Shown piece after piece: positions 1 through 12,799 of a stretch of 64,000 nucleotides of DNA. Origin of the DNA: Ischnura elegans (taxonomy: Eukaryota; Arthropoda; Insecta; Odonata; Coenagrionidae). Positions within the stretch are counted from its first letter, which is position 1. Every line of letters starts with the position of its first letter. Below the pieces are notes generated by a model. That model ran no database searches. It saw only the letters and a list, made by a program, of their open reading frames with translations, and was not told the DNA's origin. The stretch covers positions 95,869,073 to 95,933,072 of the forward strand of contig NC_060253.1 in the NCBI RefSeq assembly GCF_921293095.1, read 5' to 3'. The translations under genes and the position numbers were made by a program.

Positions 1-1130
1 TTTTAAATTGGAGGAAAATTGCTATTGATGGGTAATTCCTTTGAAAATTTCAAACATTGAAAAATTAATATAAATGTAATCTATATGTAATCAATTATTT
101 TTTGAAAGATAATTGTAATCAATTACATTTCAGCTAAAGTAATAGTAATCAAGTATCCAATCGGATAATCGTACAGTAATCGAGTTATTAAATGAGCAAT
201 ACATGGAAAAAGACCAGGAAGGAGTGAAGCGTCCTGCTAGTGTTAAATTCCAAAATTCTGAGCTCTCTTACTCCTATACTTTCCAGCTTTTTTTCCCCGA
301 AAGCGTCATTCAATATCATTTCCTCATTAATTTCTTCGTTACCTAACCACTTTTCTTTCGTCGGCGGCTGCATGGTTTCTCAGTATATTTGTTGGTTTTA
401 TCGGTAAAAAGGTTTCGCCGTAGTTCCTAATTTAAAACCATGACCTCTCAAATTACGAGGAACGAAGCCTAAAAGTAGCCAACTGATCGATGCTGTGGGG
501 ACATATCCTCTGACTTACTTATGTTTCTTCTGAATTGCCCTCCCTTCTTGATTTTCCCAAACTTTTAATAAAATAAATTACCGCTAGATTTCTTATTAAA
601 ACTTTCATTTGCGTCTAAATTCCCGTCAATAAAAAAATCATTTCATACTAGTATGCACTGGCGTAGAATAAATTTGAAGGTAAAATAACAACAGGGAAAT
701 ATAAAAATATCTACTGCCATTGAACCACGTAACTTTCTGGATCCCATGGAAATATCAAAATTAACCTTTGCGAATGACGAATTAAGGTGAGATGAACAGC
801 CAAATATCCCCTGAGAAAGAAGACAGAATTCATGAGAAATAATTCTACCTTATATTTCAAGAAAAATAAACTTAACTCTTCTTTCACATTACCCTTTCCT
901 AAGCAACTATACCTCACACTCCCTTGAGGGCCTTTTTCCGACCCCAGAAGCTTCTCTCACTCTTTGTAGCTATATCACGTGCAATTCTTCTTACAATTTG
1001 TCTGCCTAATAAGCAGAAGCCGGTCACAAATAAAGTTGTGTGGAATAACAAAGTTTTCACTTTCATTTATTTAAAATGCTTCGATAGACGTAGGTGTGAG
1101 GTAGATACAGCATCGCTATTGCCAATAATG
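1..1130. other. AT-rich stretch without a recognisable gene
   Basis: No open frame here resembles a known protein. Positions 70-190 contain an irregular series of TAATCAATTA/TGTAATC motifs, which is low-complexity DNA of the sort seen at the edges of decayed transposons. The remaining AT-rich sequence shows nothing I can name. Confidence 0.5.
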
Positions 1131-1370
1131 GCCTCAAGAAAAAAATCCCCACTCCGGGAATCAAACCTCTGGCCTTTGGCTTTTCGGTCCATTGCGCACA
1201 CTACTACGCTATCAACTTTCCTTGCTATCCTAGCAACTTACTAGGAACATGTATTCTATACAGCTTCTACATATTATGCAGTGTATAGCCTAATGATCTG
1301 CGTAGTGGCCCTGGAAAGCTTAAGGTCCGTGGCTCGATTCCAAAGGTAGAGGATTTTTTTCCCACAACAT
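1130..1370. repeat. Two tRNA-like SINE heads in opposite orientation
   Basis: On the minus strand (about 1140-1215) there is a box-A-like TAGCGTAGTAG followed by a box-B-like GGTTTGATTCC. On the plus strand (about 1285-1350) there is a similar head with GCGTAGTGG and GGCTCGATTCC. Box B consensus is GGTTCRANNCC. The plus head resembles the minus-strand copy at 11468-11555 (shared GGTCCGTGG before the B box). These are probably SINE heads, not functional tRNAs, because no cloverleaf with an intact anticodon arm is evident. Confidence 0.4.
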
Positions 1371-3954
1371 CTTTTGTGAATTTCACCACCATTAACGTGG
1401 TTGCTTCGGAATATATTACTTAAGGTCGCGTCTTGGTTGAGTAAGATTCCATGGAACGAAATCTAGCATTGAGGTTAGTGGAAGATGGAGCCACCAACCA
1501 GTTGGAAGGCTTCCAGTGAGCCAAGCCCCGGGTTTTTAAACATTCATGGGAGCGGAATCTCTCCCAGCATTTTCTCCCTCACGTACAACTGAGTTCCTTT
1601 TCTTCTCCAAGCGCCCGTTCCCTACCGTACACTTTCCAACAGAACTCTACCGCCTCCCCCACGTAGCACAGCTACGCTCCTTTTGGAGTGACTATGCCGC
1701 ATACGCATGGTTTTTCTAGGCTGGTTTGAATGGATAGAAGTAGAGTTTCAAAGTGTACTGCATAGAGGAGGGCATATCTCTTGGGCACTAGATTTTTGCT
1801 GCCACTCTGGCCACATTTTAATCTGTGCTCAAAAATCTGTTATAACTGCGGCATTGATGTGAAAGCAATCCATTTCTCTCAATATTTACTGTATATTAGG
1901 CTGGGAGTCGCTGGATACTCGGAGGCTGCACGCTAGGCTTAGATTGCTTGAACAAATAAGAATGTGTAGGACTATCTTTAAAAGTGACGCGGAGAACATA
2001 ATATTAGAGCCCCACTATATTTTCAGGTCCGACAGAAGCGATAAATTAAGAGAGATGTTTTGCCGAACGGATAGATATGGGAATTCGTTTTTCCCCCACC
2101 CATAAAGGACTTTAATAAATATTAGTCGTAATTTCCTTTCCTTTTTTACGTGTGAACGGCTGGTATCCTAACGCCCCCTGCCACACGCTTGCGTGGTATT
2201 ATGTTGATGTAGATATTATTTAAAACTGTGAGATGTCCAATTGATATATGTAATTGATATAGTTATGAATTGGATAGCTCACACCATCGAGAATAAAAAT
2301 TTTGGTCAAAAGCCCTAATAATGTACGATAATACCTCATTCCTCTGTGAAATTCAGATTCCTCTTCCCGTCAATTACGACAATTGAGACTTTCGTAAACC
2401 AATTTAAATTAGCGTGGTGGGTGAAAATACATCTAGTAACCGATTGGAGAATCATCTAGTGTAATATTTGTGGTTCTTTTTCTCGCCTTCGTCAGAAATT
2501 TATAGCCGTATTTAGTCATCATAACTGGTGATTTTTACGTTCTAGTTTTTAAAATTGCGAATTTCGTTTCTCCATATTAATTTCTTTTTATTCCGATTTT
2601 GCGTCTGATTTTAATTGTATTTCATCAAGTAAGTTGTCTCGGATTTTATTCGCGAAACTTTCTTGAAACTGAACAAGAACTTAAGAAATATCTCGTTAGA
2701 AAATAAATCACCCGGGTTACTGCGGTAATACTTTGAACAGAATATCAACGTTTCTCAATTTAGATAATTATCGTAATATTTATTTGAATAAAGGATCAGT
2801 ATTGGTAGGTAAAAATTAAGATAAGGTCGGTATTGGTATTGTGATAACTCGAGTAATTATTTCATTTTTTACTGCTATAGCTAACGAAACTTTCGACATT
2901 TTTCGCTTAGTAAATTGGAGTCGTTAGGGGAAAAATATATGTAGGAGAAGTCTTTAATATTCAATTCTACACGCACACACACACACACACATTTATACAA
3001 AATAATACAATATTATCACTTACCGCGCTGATATTAGCACTGTAGATCTATACCTCAGTGCTGGCCATTTTCGATAATTTTGTATTACGAGCGTGCTGCG
3101 CCCGCTCCCAGCGGGCTTCCCCCGCTCTTTTCAATGCAGGTTCACAGAGGGATAGGCGCGTCTCTAATTTTAAAATGTAGAAAAAAGGCCGGGTCTTATG
3201 TACAAATTTAATTGGAATGTTCATGTACAAAATTGAGGTCAGAGGACCTCTTTAAACACAACATTGGAAGTAATTACACTATCCTCTGTTAAACGCGCAT
3301 GATGACTCATACTTACGCATCAACAGGAGACTTGAATGTGGAATCAGCCGCATTTTGATAAAAGTTATTCAAATAATGCGAGAAATTGTTGCAAATGAAC
3401 AAATGTATCAGTTTGTGCGCCGTTAACGTCAGGAATATTTACCGGTTTTTTTTGTTTTTTTATTAATTATTTAAAAACCAATTTTAGGAACAATAGCAAT
3501 ATTTAGGAAGTAAGATATGCCGTCGCATGTTCTCTGATAAATTCTGTGCATTTTGGTACCTCATTTGTAGAGTTTGGTCGCGTATAAGTTGCGAAAAATG
3601 TATCTATACAGTAGAAATAATATAGAAGATTTGCCAACCTTTGATGCGAGCAATAGGTGCTCAGTATCTCTTTAAAGAATGAATTTTCCTTTTTTTATTT
3701 GTTTATTTAGAGGTTAGATTAAGAAGTTTCCCACTTCGTTTTTTTATGTTAAACTACGATTTTTCAAAAGACGAATGGCGTAGTATTACGCCCATAGCAG
3801 GCAAATTGTTATATCATTTGCTAGTTTGGTTCAACAAAACGTCAAGTTACGCCAAGTGTTGTTGTTGTGAACGAGGCTTAACAGTTTGAGACTCAGGTGA
3901 GCTCGAGTCATTTAATTGAGAGTTGCCGTATTAATCATTAGTCAACGGCGTTAG
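1371..3954. other. Non-genic stretch with a short CA microsatellite
   Basis: I see no conserved coding segment. A (CA)n microsatellite of about ten units lies at 2972-2990. The short open frames have no recognisable composition or motif. Confidence 0.5.
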
Positions 3955-4200
3955 TGGGGCACTAGTGAATGGGAAGGTGGGGGGTGGTGTGATGTCCCTG
4001 CTGGCTGCACTGGGGTGGCGAGGGAGCCTTAATGGAGTCCCGCGGCGCGGAGGCCGAGCGAAGGGGGTGGTCGAGGCAGGGCGCTAAACTTCGAGGGAGC
4101 GGGAGGGGGGGAGAGAGGGAAGGGGTGGCGCGAAGCCTCGAGCCATGCCTTCCGGGCGAAATTGAAACCAAGGCTGGCTGGAGACCCTACACTGAAAATT
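3955..4200. other. GC-rich, CpG-containing island
   Basis: This patch stands out from the AT-rich surroundings: it is G-rich on the plus strand, with many CpG dinucleotides around 4040-4150 (GCGGCGCGGAGGCCGAGCG). It could be a promoter-associated island of a gene outside the window or part of a repeat. The short frames across it are low-complexity and I do not regard them as genes. Confidence 0.35.
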
Positions 4201-7140
4201 CACCAAGCCGTGTTTAAGTACTCCCTCGAAAGTAACCATCTGTGGGAGATTTCCCGACTTGAACGGCTAGAATCACTTGTCTCAACGCGTTGGAAAGTGA
4301 ATTTTTTGCCCTTTGAAGCGCAGGTAAAAAAATATTTTTTTCGTTCGAAACGAGTGATTCAAATGATGGGTTTCGTCAAAGGAAATACAAAGTTGGCAGA
4401 GAGGTACAGAAAACATGCATTTATCATTGCAAGTACTTTTAACGAAATATGTAATTCTCATATTATATATTTGTATACTTTACATTTGTGTTCACTTTAT
4501 GCAGAAAGAAAGGAAGTTTTTTTATGACTCCATTTTGTGTGACTATGGTCCTAAAACAATTTTAACCATTGTATTGAGATTTTTCCTTTTTTGCAAAATC
4601 TAATATACGTTTTGAAAATGGGTCATTTCACCAGTAAAAAAACTTTATTACCTCTGTTTTACAACCAACCTCTGTAACCAAGTTTTCTCGTATAGTGTGC
4701 AGTTTACTGTTTACCCATATTTCCTCTCTTCGAAATATGTATAATGGTCATTCGAACCGAGTTCGGTTGTGTACAAGAAAATGTCAGTCCCATATTCTAT
4801 GCCTGGCGACGTATTCATATTTATTGATCTAATTTACGATGCATGTTTTTTAACTGGTAATTGTGATACGTCAAATCAGCGGTAGCTATTAATTCCTAGT
4901 TCGGCAGATCAAACTGATATTGAATTTTGGAGGAGATTATTGCAAATATAGGATTCATCAACTTTGTTCATTATCGTAAAATAATAACTTCACAATATTT
5001 ACATAATTCAATCTCTCTAAACTTCTTCAAGAGTGCTCATGACTCGAGTTAGCGAAGAAATTAGTTAATCTCGCAAAAACTGTTGTATTATCTTCTCATG
5101 GCTAACTATCGTTAGCTTTAGCTAACATTAGCAACAAAAAACCGGATTAAATGCACAGGACTTAGGTTTGATAGCATTTCAAACTAGGAAACTAGTATAT
5201 TATCATTCAGTGATTCAACTCGACGGTTGGTTTGGATAGGTGGTAAACTCACCCAAGACTCAGCCACAGGCGTGCAAACATCACTCATTAATGATTGAGG
5301 GACGATTTCCATTCCCTCGGCCACCTTGCACTAATTTGGGACTGTCCAAATGCTTTATTCGGAATTTAAACCCGGGACGCTTCGATCTAATCCCGGCTGA
5401 AGCCTTCGGACGCCTCCAGACCAAGTCCTTGAAGTGCGAGGCGGCCCAGGGGAAGGAACTGGATCCCTACCCTAAATGTGTGAAATTCACATCCATGTGG
5501 CTTAGTTCGAGGTAAACTCTACCCTCACCTATGCAAACCAACCTGGTTTAGCAACTGAATGAGTGAGCAAAAAGTTTTAGCGAGTTATCCATCATCAAAA
5601 AAGACCGGTCTGCGAGGAGGTGTGCCTCCTTTTAAGCTTAATATCCAGTGCGGCTTACTTTGTCTAGAGCTCAATATTGTTTACTGAGGGTTATTCAAGT
5701 TAAATGGTAAGCGAGGGTTATTTCCTCCCCGAAATGAGGAGAATTTTGGCGTTTAATTTGTCTATCGTCCGCTCCGCAGAGCTATCGCTATACTTCCTCT
5801 CCATCTACCAGCCATATCTTACTTGCCTTAGTTTATATTTGTTAAATATAAAAAAATATCGCGGGTCTTCCTTATTTAAAATTACTAAACCTAACTCAAC
5901 ACTGATTAAGGACTCTCCAGATACATGATCTGTACACGGTCCTGGCTGTAACGAAGAATTAGGCGTTTTGCACTTCAGTTTAAACACCCTGCTTCGGTTG
6001 TCATCACTAAACGTATCTTCCGATTTAAAAGGGATTCTTTTTACAGATTAAGGGTTATAAAACGTTGCCTTACCTATTCTCGGTTATTTAAAATTATGTA
6101 ATGCTTCCCAATATTCCCTTCCCTTCTCCAACCCTTCACCCTCCCATTGATCCCCCCTTCCTGTCTCCCCACTCAGTTTTACGTTCATGGAACCTTGTCA
6201 CGTTATTTTTTACGCTGAAAATGCGTGAGGATTGAATAAAATCAGGGCGGCAATTTAATTTTTTTGTTAGGAATTAACACGTTGTTTCGATTCAAAATAA
6301 GTTTTTTTTCCTTCTCCAAAAAAACTATTTGCTCTTCATTTTATATAATCGGCCATCTGATATTTTCATTCTTTTCATTGGCAATTTCAATTCTAATTTT
6401 AACACTTTCATCACACAGCGTTCACAAGTGATCCATTAATTTTGCATTAATTGGACTCTCCGTCCGAGTGGTGCAAAATTTTAATATGGTGAATGTAAAA
6501 TTTACGTTATATTTTTAATCCCTTCCAGGGTAATCTTTCTCAATAGCGAAACTTGAGCCTCACATCCCCGCTGTGGACCGCGTTGTTCGGATATTTTTCG
6601 TTTCACTTCGTGCCACGTCAAGACTTACAGCTTTCACGTTGATAACTCACATGGAGTAAATTCAACCGATTCAGGCGAGATATAGTGGAAGTTCGAAATA
6701 TTAAAATAAAATAAAATTGCACTTTTCTTCAATTATGTTAATGCATACGACACGATTTGGCTCGCAGAGCCATCATCTGGTGCAAGTCTTTTATTTTCAA
6801 TGCGAGGAATTTGTACGTGAAATTTGATTTTATTTTAATACATAAGAATATTGTAAATAATATCGAAGGGTCGCGCCTGGACATTCGATATTCACGTGGG
6901 GAACTAAATTTCTACACAACGAGAAGTGGCATTTATTAATGGAAATGTTGGACAAGGCTGTCGAAACAAACTTATCACGGATTTACCTGCTTTCTTTCAT
7001 GCCAAGAATTGCCTCTCTTCTAGGTCGCCCTCTCTGTATTCTTACGGAAATAATTACCTCATGGAGTCTCTTTAAGGAAGTGTCTCACTAATTTTTGATC
7101 ATGGAGATAGACATATAAAGCACTCCAATACCAAGTCTCC
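4201..7140. other. AT-rich stretch without a recognisable gene
   Basis: Short open frames (for example 5240-5515) show no family motif. I see no RNA gene. This is probably intergenic sequence, or an intron of a gene whose exons lie outside the window. Confidence 0.45.
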
Positions 7141-7142
7141 AA

Positions 7143-7373
7143 GGCTTCTGGGTTTCCGAGATTTGTTGGTGACGACAACTCGTGGAAGAGCGTCACACAA
7201 GAAAGAAAGTAACCGGGAAAATCAACTTCCAGAATGGAGGAACTAGCGCCAGTATGCCCAAGAAAAGTTGACGAAAGAACTTCATCGTGGCGCTCAACCT
7301 GAGGTCGCCGGTTGGTATATTGGAGTAACTGTCGTCACCAACAAATACCACGCGGTGGAACTCGGAAGCCACG
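7143..7373. mobile_element. Palindromic MITE (about 230 bp)
   Basis: The inner arms are a perfect 16-bp inverted repeat, TTTGTTGGTGACGACA at about 7162 and its complement at about 7329. The outer ends are also related in inverted orientation (GGCTTC...TTCC against CGGAAGCC). I read this as a small non-autonomous DNA transposon. I could not fix the target duplication. Confidence 0.5.
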
Positions 7374-8340
7374 GAGACATCTGCAAATTAACGCCGCGGA
7401 AAATTACGAATCAACGGTAAATCCACTTGAAGGGGTGATATTACAATTCCGTGACTCCTGGCTCGTGCTCTTTTTATTCATCTCAAAAGGAATTAATACC
7501 TTCGAGTAATTCCGTAAAAAAACTAATTATTTCAATTTGAATCAGCTGGAAGAAGCTTGAATAGTGAGAATAAAAGAATACATATCTTTAACCTCATTAA
7601 TTTCAGTATCAAAACACTCTCAAAGATAGTGGAAATGGAATTTAAACCGCTTCTTTGAGTTTCTAGAAAATAGTTTATGAGGTAATGACTGCACCTGATG
7701 GTAGGGCATTTGCCTACACACGTTGTTGTAGCAAAATTTTCAGGCGGAATAACATAGTTATTCTTTCCATCAGGGCTTTCTTTTTCCTCGTCATCCCCAT
7801 CATATTCCTTCCTGCGTTGTGAAGACATAAAATGCAGAGATGGGATAAGTATGCACGTGAGTAAAAATATCATTACAATTAAAAATTACTCCCTGAATCA
7901 CTCCAAGATTAAAATTAGCTTTAATTTTCTCCTGTACATGATAATTTATATCAATATTTTCTCAAACGCGAATGCTTGTTGGTTCGGTTCAAACTAGCGG
8001 TAATGCTGGATTGGTTAGTTTAAACTAAATTATTATTTGTAGTGTTATGACGACCAACATTTTAAATATTTTTAGTGCTATTGCATAAAATAATAATTTA
8101 AATTTTCAATTTCGGGCCTTTTGGGTAAACAAATAGCTGTACCTGTCTGTTGATCAGCGCACGTGTAATTCAAATTTTCACTTTTGATTACTACAATGCG
8201 AAGATAACTCAAGTGTAAAAAGTACGTAAACGAGCTTTGGAATAGATTACAGGTGAACATTTCTTTTAAAAAATTATTAATTACAAGCAAAAGTTACCTA
8301 AGATATAATCATTAACAGCGATTCAATTAGTTTTATTATC
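7374..8340. other. Non-genic AT-rich stretch
   Basis: The minus-strand frame at 7532-7873 is open for 113 codons but has no recognisable domain, repeated composition or splice context. I see nothing else here. Confidence 0.4.
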
Positions 8341-8344
8341 TACA

Positions 8345-8560
8345 TAACATCTCTGATAATGTTACCTGCCCCGATGTGATTGGCCCAAAGCGGCTGTTTT
8401 CCAGGGCGTGAAAATAAATATGTGAATAAATATGCTAGGCGCGACAACACCCGATGCTCATTGGTGACCATCGATGGTCACGGGTTCGAGTCCCGCCTGG
8501 GTAATAAATATCCAGGGCATGGGTATTTCTATTGTGCATTTTTATACGTTATTGGTTCTC
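8345..8560 (+). repeat. SINE-like repeat with B-box
   Basis: GGTTCGAGTCCCGCC at about 8480-8494 is a near-perfect Pol III B box, set in a tRNA-like head. Flanking half-repeats (CCAGGGCRTG at about 8401 and 8513) bracket it. It is probably a tRNA-derived SINE and not a functional tRNA. Confidence 0.4.
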
Positions 8561-8699
8561 ATATATAGGTCCACAGAAGCCGTTTTTATTAAACGCCACA
8601 GAGGAATTTTAAAAGTCACTATTTTCATCACACCTTCCATTTCCCTTAACATTCAGATAAAAATATAAAAAAATATTAAAAATAAAGAGCAATAAAAAT

Positions 8700-9100
8700 C
8701 CAGTAATTTTCTTAATTATCCGTTATTATATGTTTATATCTACGATGTGTAAGGCCTACAGAGGCTCTTCTCGGGAGCATCATAGTAAATAAATGAATAC
8801 TTGTGTGGACCGGGTGACACCATATGATACTCCAATGGCCTACACCCATTGTTGTTAAATAATTTGTTGGCTTCGGGGGCTGGGGGATAAAGTCTTCGTC
8901 TACCAAACCAAAAGTATTGAGTTCGAATCCCGCAAGAATAGGTAGTTCTTAACCAGACCATGGGTGGTTGTGATTGCTGATTCTAAACTGTTGAATACCC
9001 CCGTCGTAATGGGCCGCATGTGTACTGTTGTCGGGGGAAATGTATATGTATGTATTAATTCTATCATGTAACGCAAGGTCAGCCTATAGAAGGAAGTGGT
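8700..9100 (+). repeat. SINE-like repeat
   Basis: A tRNA-like segment with B box GAGTTCGAATCCCGC lies at about 8917-8932. It is followed by a non-tRNA body that includes GTTGTCGGGGGAAATG and a TATGTATGTATT tail. The copy is diverged and its limits are approximate. Confidence 0.35.
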
Positions 9101-9415
9101 AATAAATATACCAAATGAAATAAGAAAAACATTATTTAACAAAAAATAGCAAAATAGTCTCATAGAAAAAATTAGCGTGGACTGAACGCAATCTATCATT
9201 CTTCTGTAGAACTTTAAAAAAATAAAATAAGGTATTAAAATTCAGATATTTCATAGACACTAGATTTTCTTCTTAATTCCATGTTATATCCACGTTATTT
9301 TCCATTCCAAGGTGTCTTCTCCCACGATTGACATAATAATTAACAAAACACGGTAGCAAAGCGCTTGAAAAAAAATACAACACTGCGCGTTCCAAGGTTT
9401 CACGCTAACATCCCC

Positions 9416-9870
9416 GTTAATTCAACATCGACCAATCCCCACGCTAATTTTTGCCCTAAATTGATTAGGGTTTGCGCTATTTTTTTCTAAGATGGCCACC
9501 ATTGACGCACGGGCCCTGGAATACCACTCCGTGAGGATGATTTATTGCTAATGTTCTCGTTAATTCAAAATCGACCAATCCCCACGCTGATGCTTGCGCT
9601 AAATTTAATGATTTCGCGCTATTTTTTTCTCTTGATGCCGCCGCCATTGACGTATGGTTAATGGAATATCACGCTAATTCCTCCATGCGGATGATTTATC
9701 GTTAATTTTCTCGTTAATTCAAAATCGACCGATACCCACGCCAATTTTCGCGCTAACTTCACTAAGTTTTGCACTAATTTTTTTCTATGAACCCCGAAAT
9801 TGTCCTAAGGGTGCTGGAATCTCACGCTAATTCCTCCATACGGATGATTTATGGTTAATTTTTCTAATAG
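9416..9870. repeat. Three tandem copies of a repeat of about 150 bp
   Basis: Units begin at about 9416, 9559 and 9713, each with GTTAATTCAAMATCGACC. Each then carries CCCACGC, a TTGCGCTA/TTTTTTTCT block and a GATGATTTAT end, so the period is 143-155 bp. The copies are diverged. This looks like a short satellite array or the internal repeats of a transposon. Confidence 0.6.
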
Positions 9871-9879
9871 AGCGCCCTC

Positions 9880-10245
9880 CAGAAAGTGAGCCTTTTTCAT
9901 CACACCTTTCTTTTTCCCCGACATCCCCTTCCTTTCCTGCGTGGCTTTCGCAGCCGAATCACTTTGCCCAGCTTCCTCCTCCTCCTCCTGCCGGAACCCA
10001 CGGCTCCCCTCCCCCCTCGCCGTCTTTCTCGCCCTGCCCCGCCCTCTCCACCCTGCTTTTATACGATGCTCTGGGGTGGCTGAGAAATCGATCAAGCTGC
10101 AGCCGCCTCACTCGGTCCAAGGACCCCCCACGCGGGGAACCCCCTTTTCCCCCCTCCCCCCACTGCCTTCCCTGCGAGCCATCCCGCGCAGCAGATGGTT
10201 CCCACGAACGGGTGAAGGAAGAGGCGTTGCTCGCTGGTTTCTTAG
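9880..10245. repeat. C-rich patch ending in a repeat fragment
   Basis: 9880-10160 is strongly C-rich on the plus strand, so its open frames in both directions are compositional. From about 10165 (CTTCCCTGCGAGCCATC) the sequence matches 12830-12905, so at least the end of this patch belongs to a dispersed repeat. Confidence 0.4.
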
Positions 10246-10246
10246 T

Positions 10247-10520
10247 TGTAATAATAATAATCCATAGAGCTCATTATTTCAGGCTGTTCAGTCCTTGCGG
10301 GGAATGCCTACCTGAATAGGCATACTTAGATGGCCAAAATAATCCGCTTTATTATTGTAGTTTCAGTGTTTCCAGCGTTTTTCGCTGGTTTTTTTTTGTT
10401 ATTATTAATAATAATTATAATAATAATAATCAATTGAGCACATGATTTCAGGCAGTTCAGTCCTTGCAGGTAATGCCTGCTTGAAGGGGCATAACGAGCT
10501 GGCAAAAATAATCCACCAAA
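10247..10520. repeat. Two tandem diverged repeat units with ATT/AAT microsatellites
   Basis: TTCAGGCWGTTCAGTCCTTG followed by AATGCCTRCYTGAA occurs at about 10280 and again at about 10449. Each unit is preceded by an (AAT)n/(TAA)n run. They look like two copies of one short interspersed element with a trinucleotide tail, or a local duplication. Confidence 0.5.
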
Positions 10521-11460
10521 TTGCAAATGTAAGCCATCTGCATGTATTACAAACACAAAACCGTTTTCTATATTGGGACCAATCATTACTAATTGACAAG
10601 ACCGTAGAAAAAGACCCGATATCCTACTGAAAGAGTGACAGAATTTTTGGCAATAGCAATTTAAAGCACAGTTTATTTTTAAAAAATGCTCGAGCCCATA
10701 ATTATGATAAATATAAAAAGTAATCCTACATATTGCAATGAACATTTCCATTCAGAGTAAATCATAATCGTGTTTACAGAAATCATATAACTTAACTCAG
10801 AGATTTCGCTATTCGCGACAGTTCGATGCCTCAAAAAAGGATAGGTGAAGAGTTTCTTGTCGGTAAAAACCAAATGATGTGTAATAAATCGAAAAATAAT
10901 AATAATATTTATTTACGGGCTAAAACCCATTTCAAAATATACATATTAAATAAATAAAACAAAATCAAGATACGCTGAAAATCGATAAGCATAATCGCAA
11001 AAAAAATTGCTATGTATCTTTAAATAATAAATAAATCTCTAAAAAATGCGATTAATAGATTACAGGCTCAACCAAACTCAGCAACAGGAAGCTACAGAGA
11101 ACATCAATAAATGTTTAATGTATGCACATTTGTTTCACTCTTGTTTTAACACAGTTTTTAACAAAAAATTTTGATGAGATTAAGAAGTCTAATTCACTGT
11201 ATTTGTAGGTTTCTCTTATTGCACGGAACATAGGCTAGGGTAAAAGGGATTTTTTATAAATTTATATCATGATTTATAGTTATATGATATTTTAAATACG
11301 TAACTGATAATAATGAATAACCCGGAATAAAACTGTGTGACGAAAGAGTTGGACATTTGAATAGTTATTTAACGTATATTAAATAAAAATAATGGTAATT
11401 GCTTGTTACGCCTTTGGAGGCAGGCTAGGTTAACAAATGAAATGAATTCATTGGTTCTAA
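10521..11460. other. AT-rich non-genic stretch
   Basis: I find no conserved coding or RNA signal. The minus-strand frames around 10326-10873 are compositional. Confidence 0.4.
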
Positions 11461-11467
11461 ACAAAAT

Positions 11468-11555
11468 TTCGTTGGGAAAAATTATAGTGTACCGGGAATG
11501 GATCCACGGACCTATAGCTTCCCGGACCATTGAGCAAGCCCCATACGCCATCCAG
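11468..11555 (-). repeat. tRNA-like SINE head
   Basis: Read on the minus strand, a box-A-like TGGCGTATGGGGC is followed by GGTCCGTGGATCCATTCC. This matches the head at 1285-1350, with the B box degenerate. Open frames on both strands here are shadows. Confidence 0.35.
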
Positions 11556-11839
11556 TTGGAGGTGAAGTACGATCACGAAAGTCATTAGGCCTAAACTCCA
11601 AGAAACATCATAAAAAGAAAGTATCAACTACACTCGTTGTTAAAAGCGCTTAAAAATCTCCAACGCAGTGGCAGAGTCCACTTACTTCGAGTTTTTCTCG
11701 CTTAAAATTACCTCGAGCATTGATTTTGTTATTTCCCGGCATATGATACTGGTAAAATCTTCTCGGGTTTTCCACCGGATGAGTTGCTTGTAGGCCGGAG
11801 TTTCGATAGTTACCCCGAGGACCATGGCAGAGCTATCCT

Positions 11840-12077
11840 AAAGGCCGTTTTACACGGTACACGGAATTGCGCAATCTGACGTACGTGCGAAGGCGCAATC
11901 AAAATTGCGTCGTGTAACGCGGTGAATTGCTAGAACACATGCGAGAATGTGTGGATGCGAGACGGCAAAATAGCCCCTGTTCTAATTTCGTTCATGCATT
12001 CCCGCAATTCCACGCCATTTTAGAAATTAATGCAGCTCTAACCTGCGCAATTCCGTGCCACGTGTAAAACGGCCTTA
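11840..12077. mobile_element. TIR MITE, AAGGCCGTTTTACACG type
   Basis: The left end AAGGCCGTTTTACACGGTAC is mirrored at the right end (revcomp AAGGCCGTTTTACACGTGGC), and the similarity continues through CACGGAATTGCGCA in both arms, giving TIRs of about 32 bp. There is no coding capacity, which is typical of a MITE. The element at 41458-41676 has related ends (AGGCCGCTATACAC). Confidence 0.7.
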
Positions 12078-12373
12078 ACACAAGTCCCACTCCCAATTAC
12101 TCCGGTGTTTGATGTTATGTCTTCGCGGTTGCTTGAAATATATCAATTATACCAATATTTTCTCACGGCAGAAAAAAGTTCTAAATGAAAAGAATCTGGT
12201 CTGAATCTCGTGAATCATCAAATTCGGCTTGAATCTGTCCTGAAACTGATCTCAGCTATTTTCCAGAGGAAAGGGCATTGAAAAAGGGTAATTGAATTTC
12301 GTTTCTCTTCGAAATGACTTTCAGGCAATCATCAGCGGAGAAAGTGTTCTAATATTAAAGTCAATGTGGTTTG

Positions 12374-12616
12374 CAGTGGCGTAGCCTGGGATTTCGTTCG
12401 CGGGGGGCTCCCCGGAGAAAATATTGGAAAAACAGGGTATAAGTAGAGGGTTTTAACCTTCTTATAATCGAAAAAACTTATAATCATGTGTCAAAGAAAT
12501 CTTTTGTTAATTCATGATTTTTCAATATTTCGTTTTCTTTTATGTTAAAACAAAGTTATTGTGTTTTTATATTTCGAAGGGGGTCCAGAACCCCCCCTCC
12601 CCTCGCTGCGCCACTG
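12374..12616. mobile_element. hAT-type MITE with a perfect 8-bp TSD
   Basis: The ends are CAGTGGCGTAGC on the left and CAGTGGCGCAGC (revcomp) on the right. The flanking octamer GTGGTTTG is present at 12366-12373 and 12617-12624. An 8-bp duplication with CAG-type ends is the signature of the hAT superfamily. It is 243 bp long with no coding sequence. Confidence 0.8.
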
Positions 12617-12799
12617 GTGGTTTGAAACATTTGGCTGGAGGCTTTTCCCACATTCGTCTTTCAGCTTATTTTTACTAAAAAGAATTATTTTCTCCCCAAC
12701 AGAAGGTTTAAAGGAGGATTTATTACTGTGTATATTACGAGGGAGACACCGATAACCCTGATCACTTTCGCCACGGAAAGAAGAGGGTAATTCTTCTGC

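Noticed and set aside
8460-8500. Possible functional tRNA gene
   Set aside because: The B box is good, but no complete cloverleaf could be paired and the flanks look like a SINE.
9805-10267. Overlapping open frames on both strands of about 65-108 codons
   Set aside because: They follow from the C-rich composition, encode low-complexity Pro/Arg/Ser strings and overlap a dispersed repeat.
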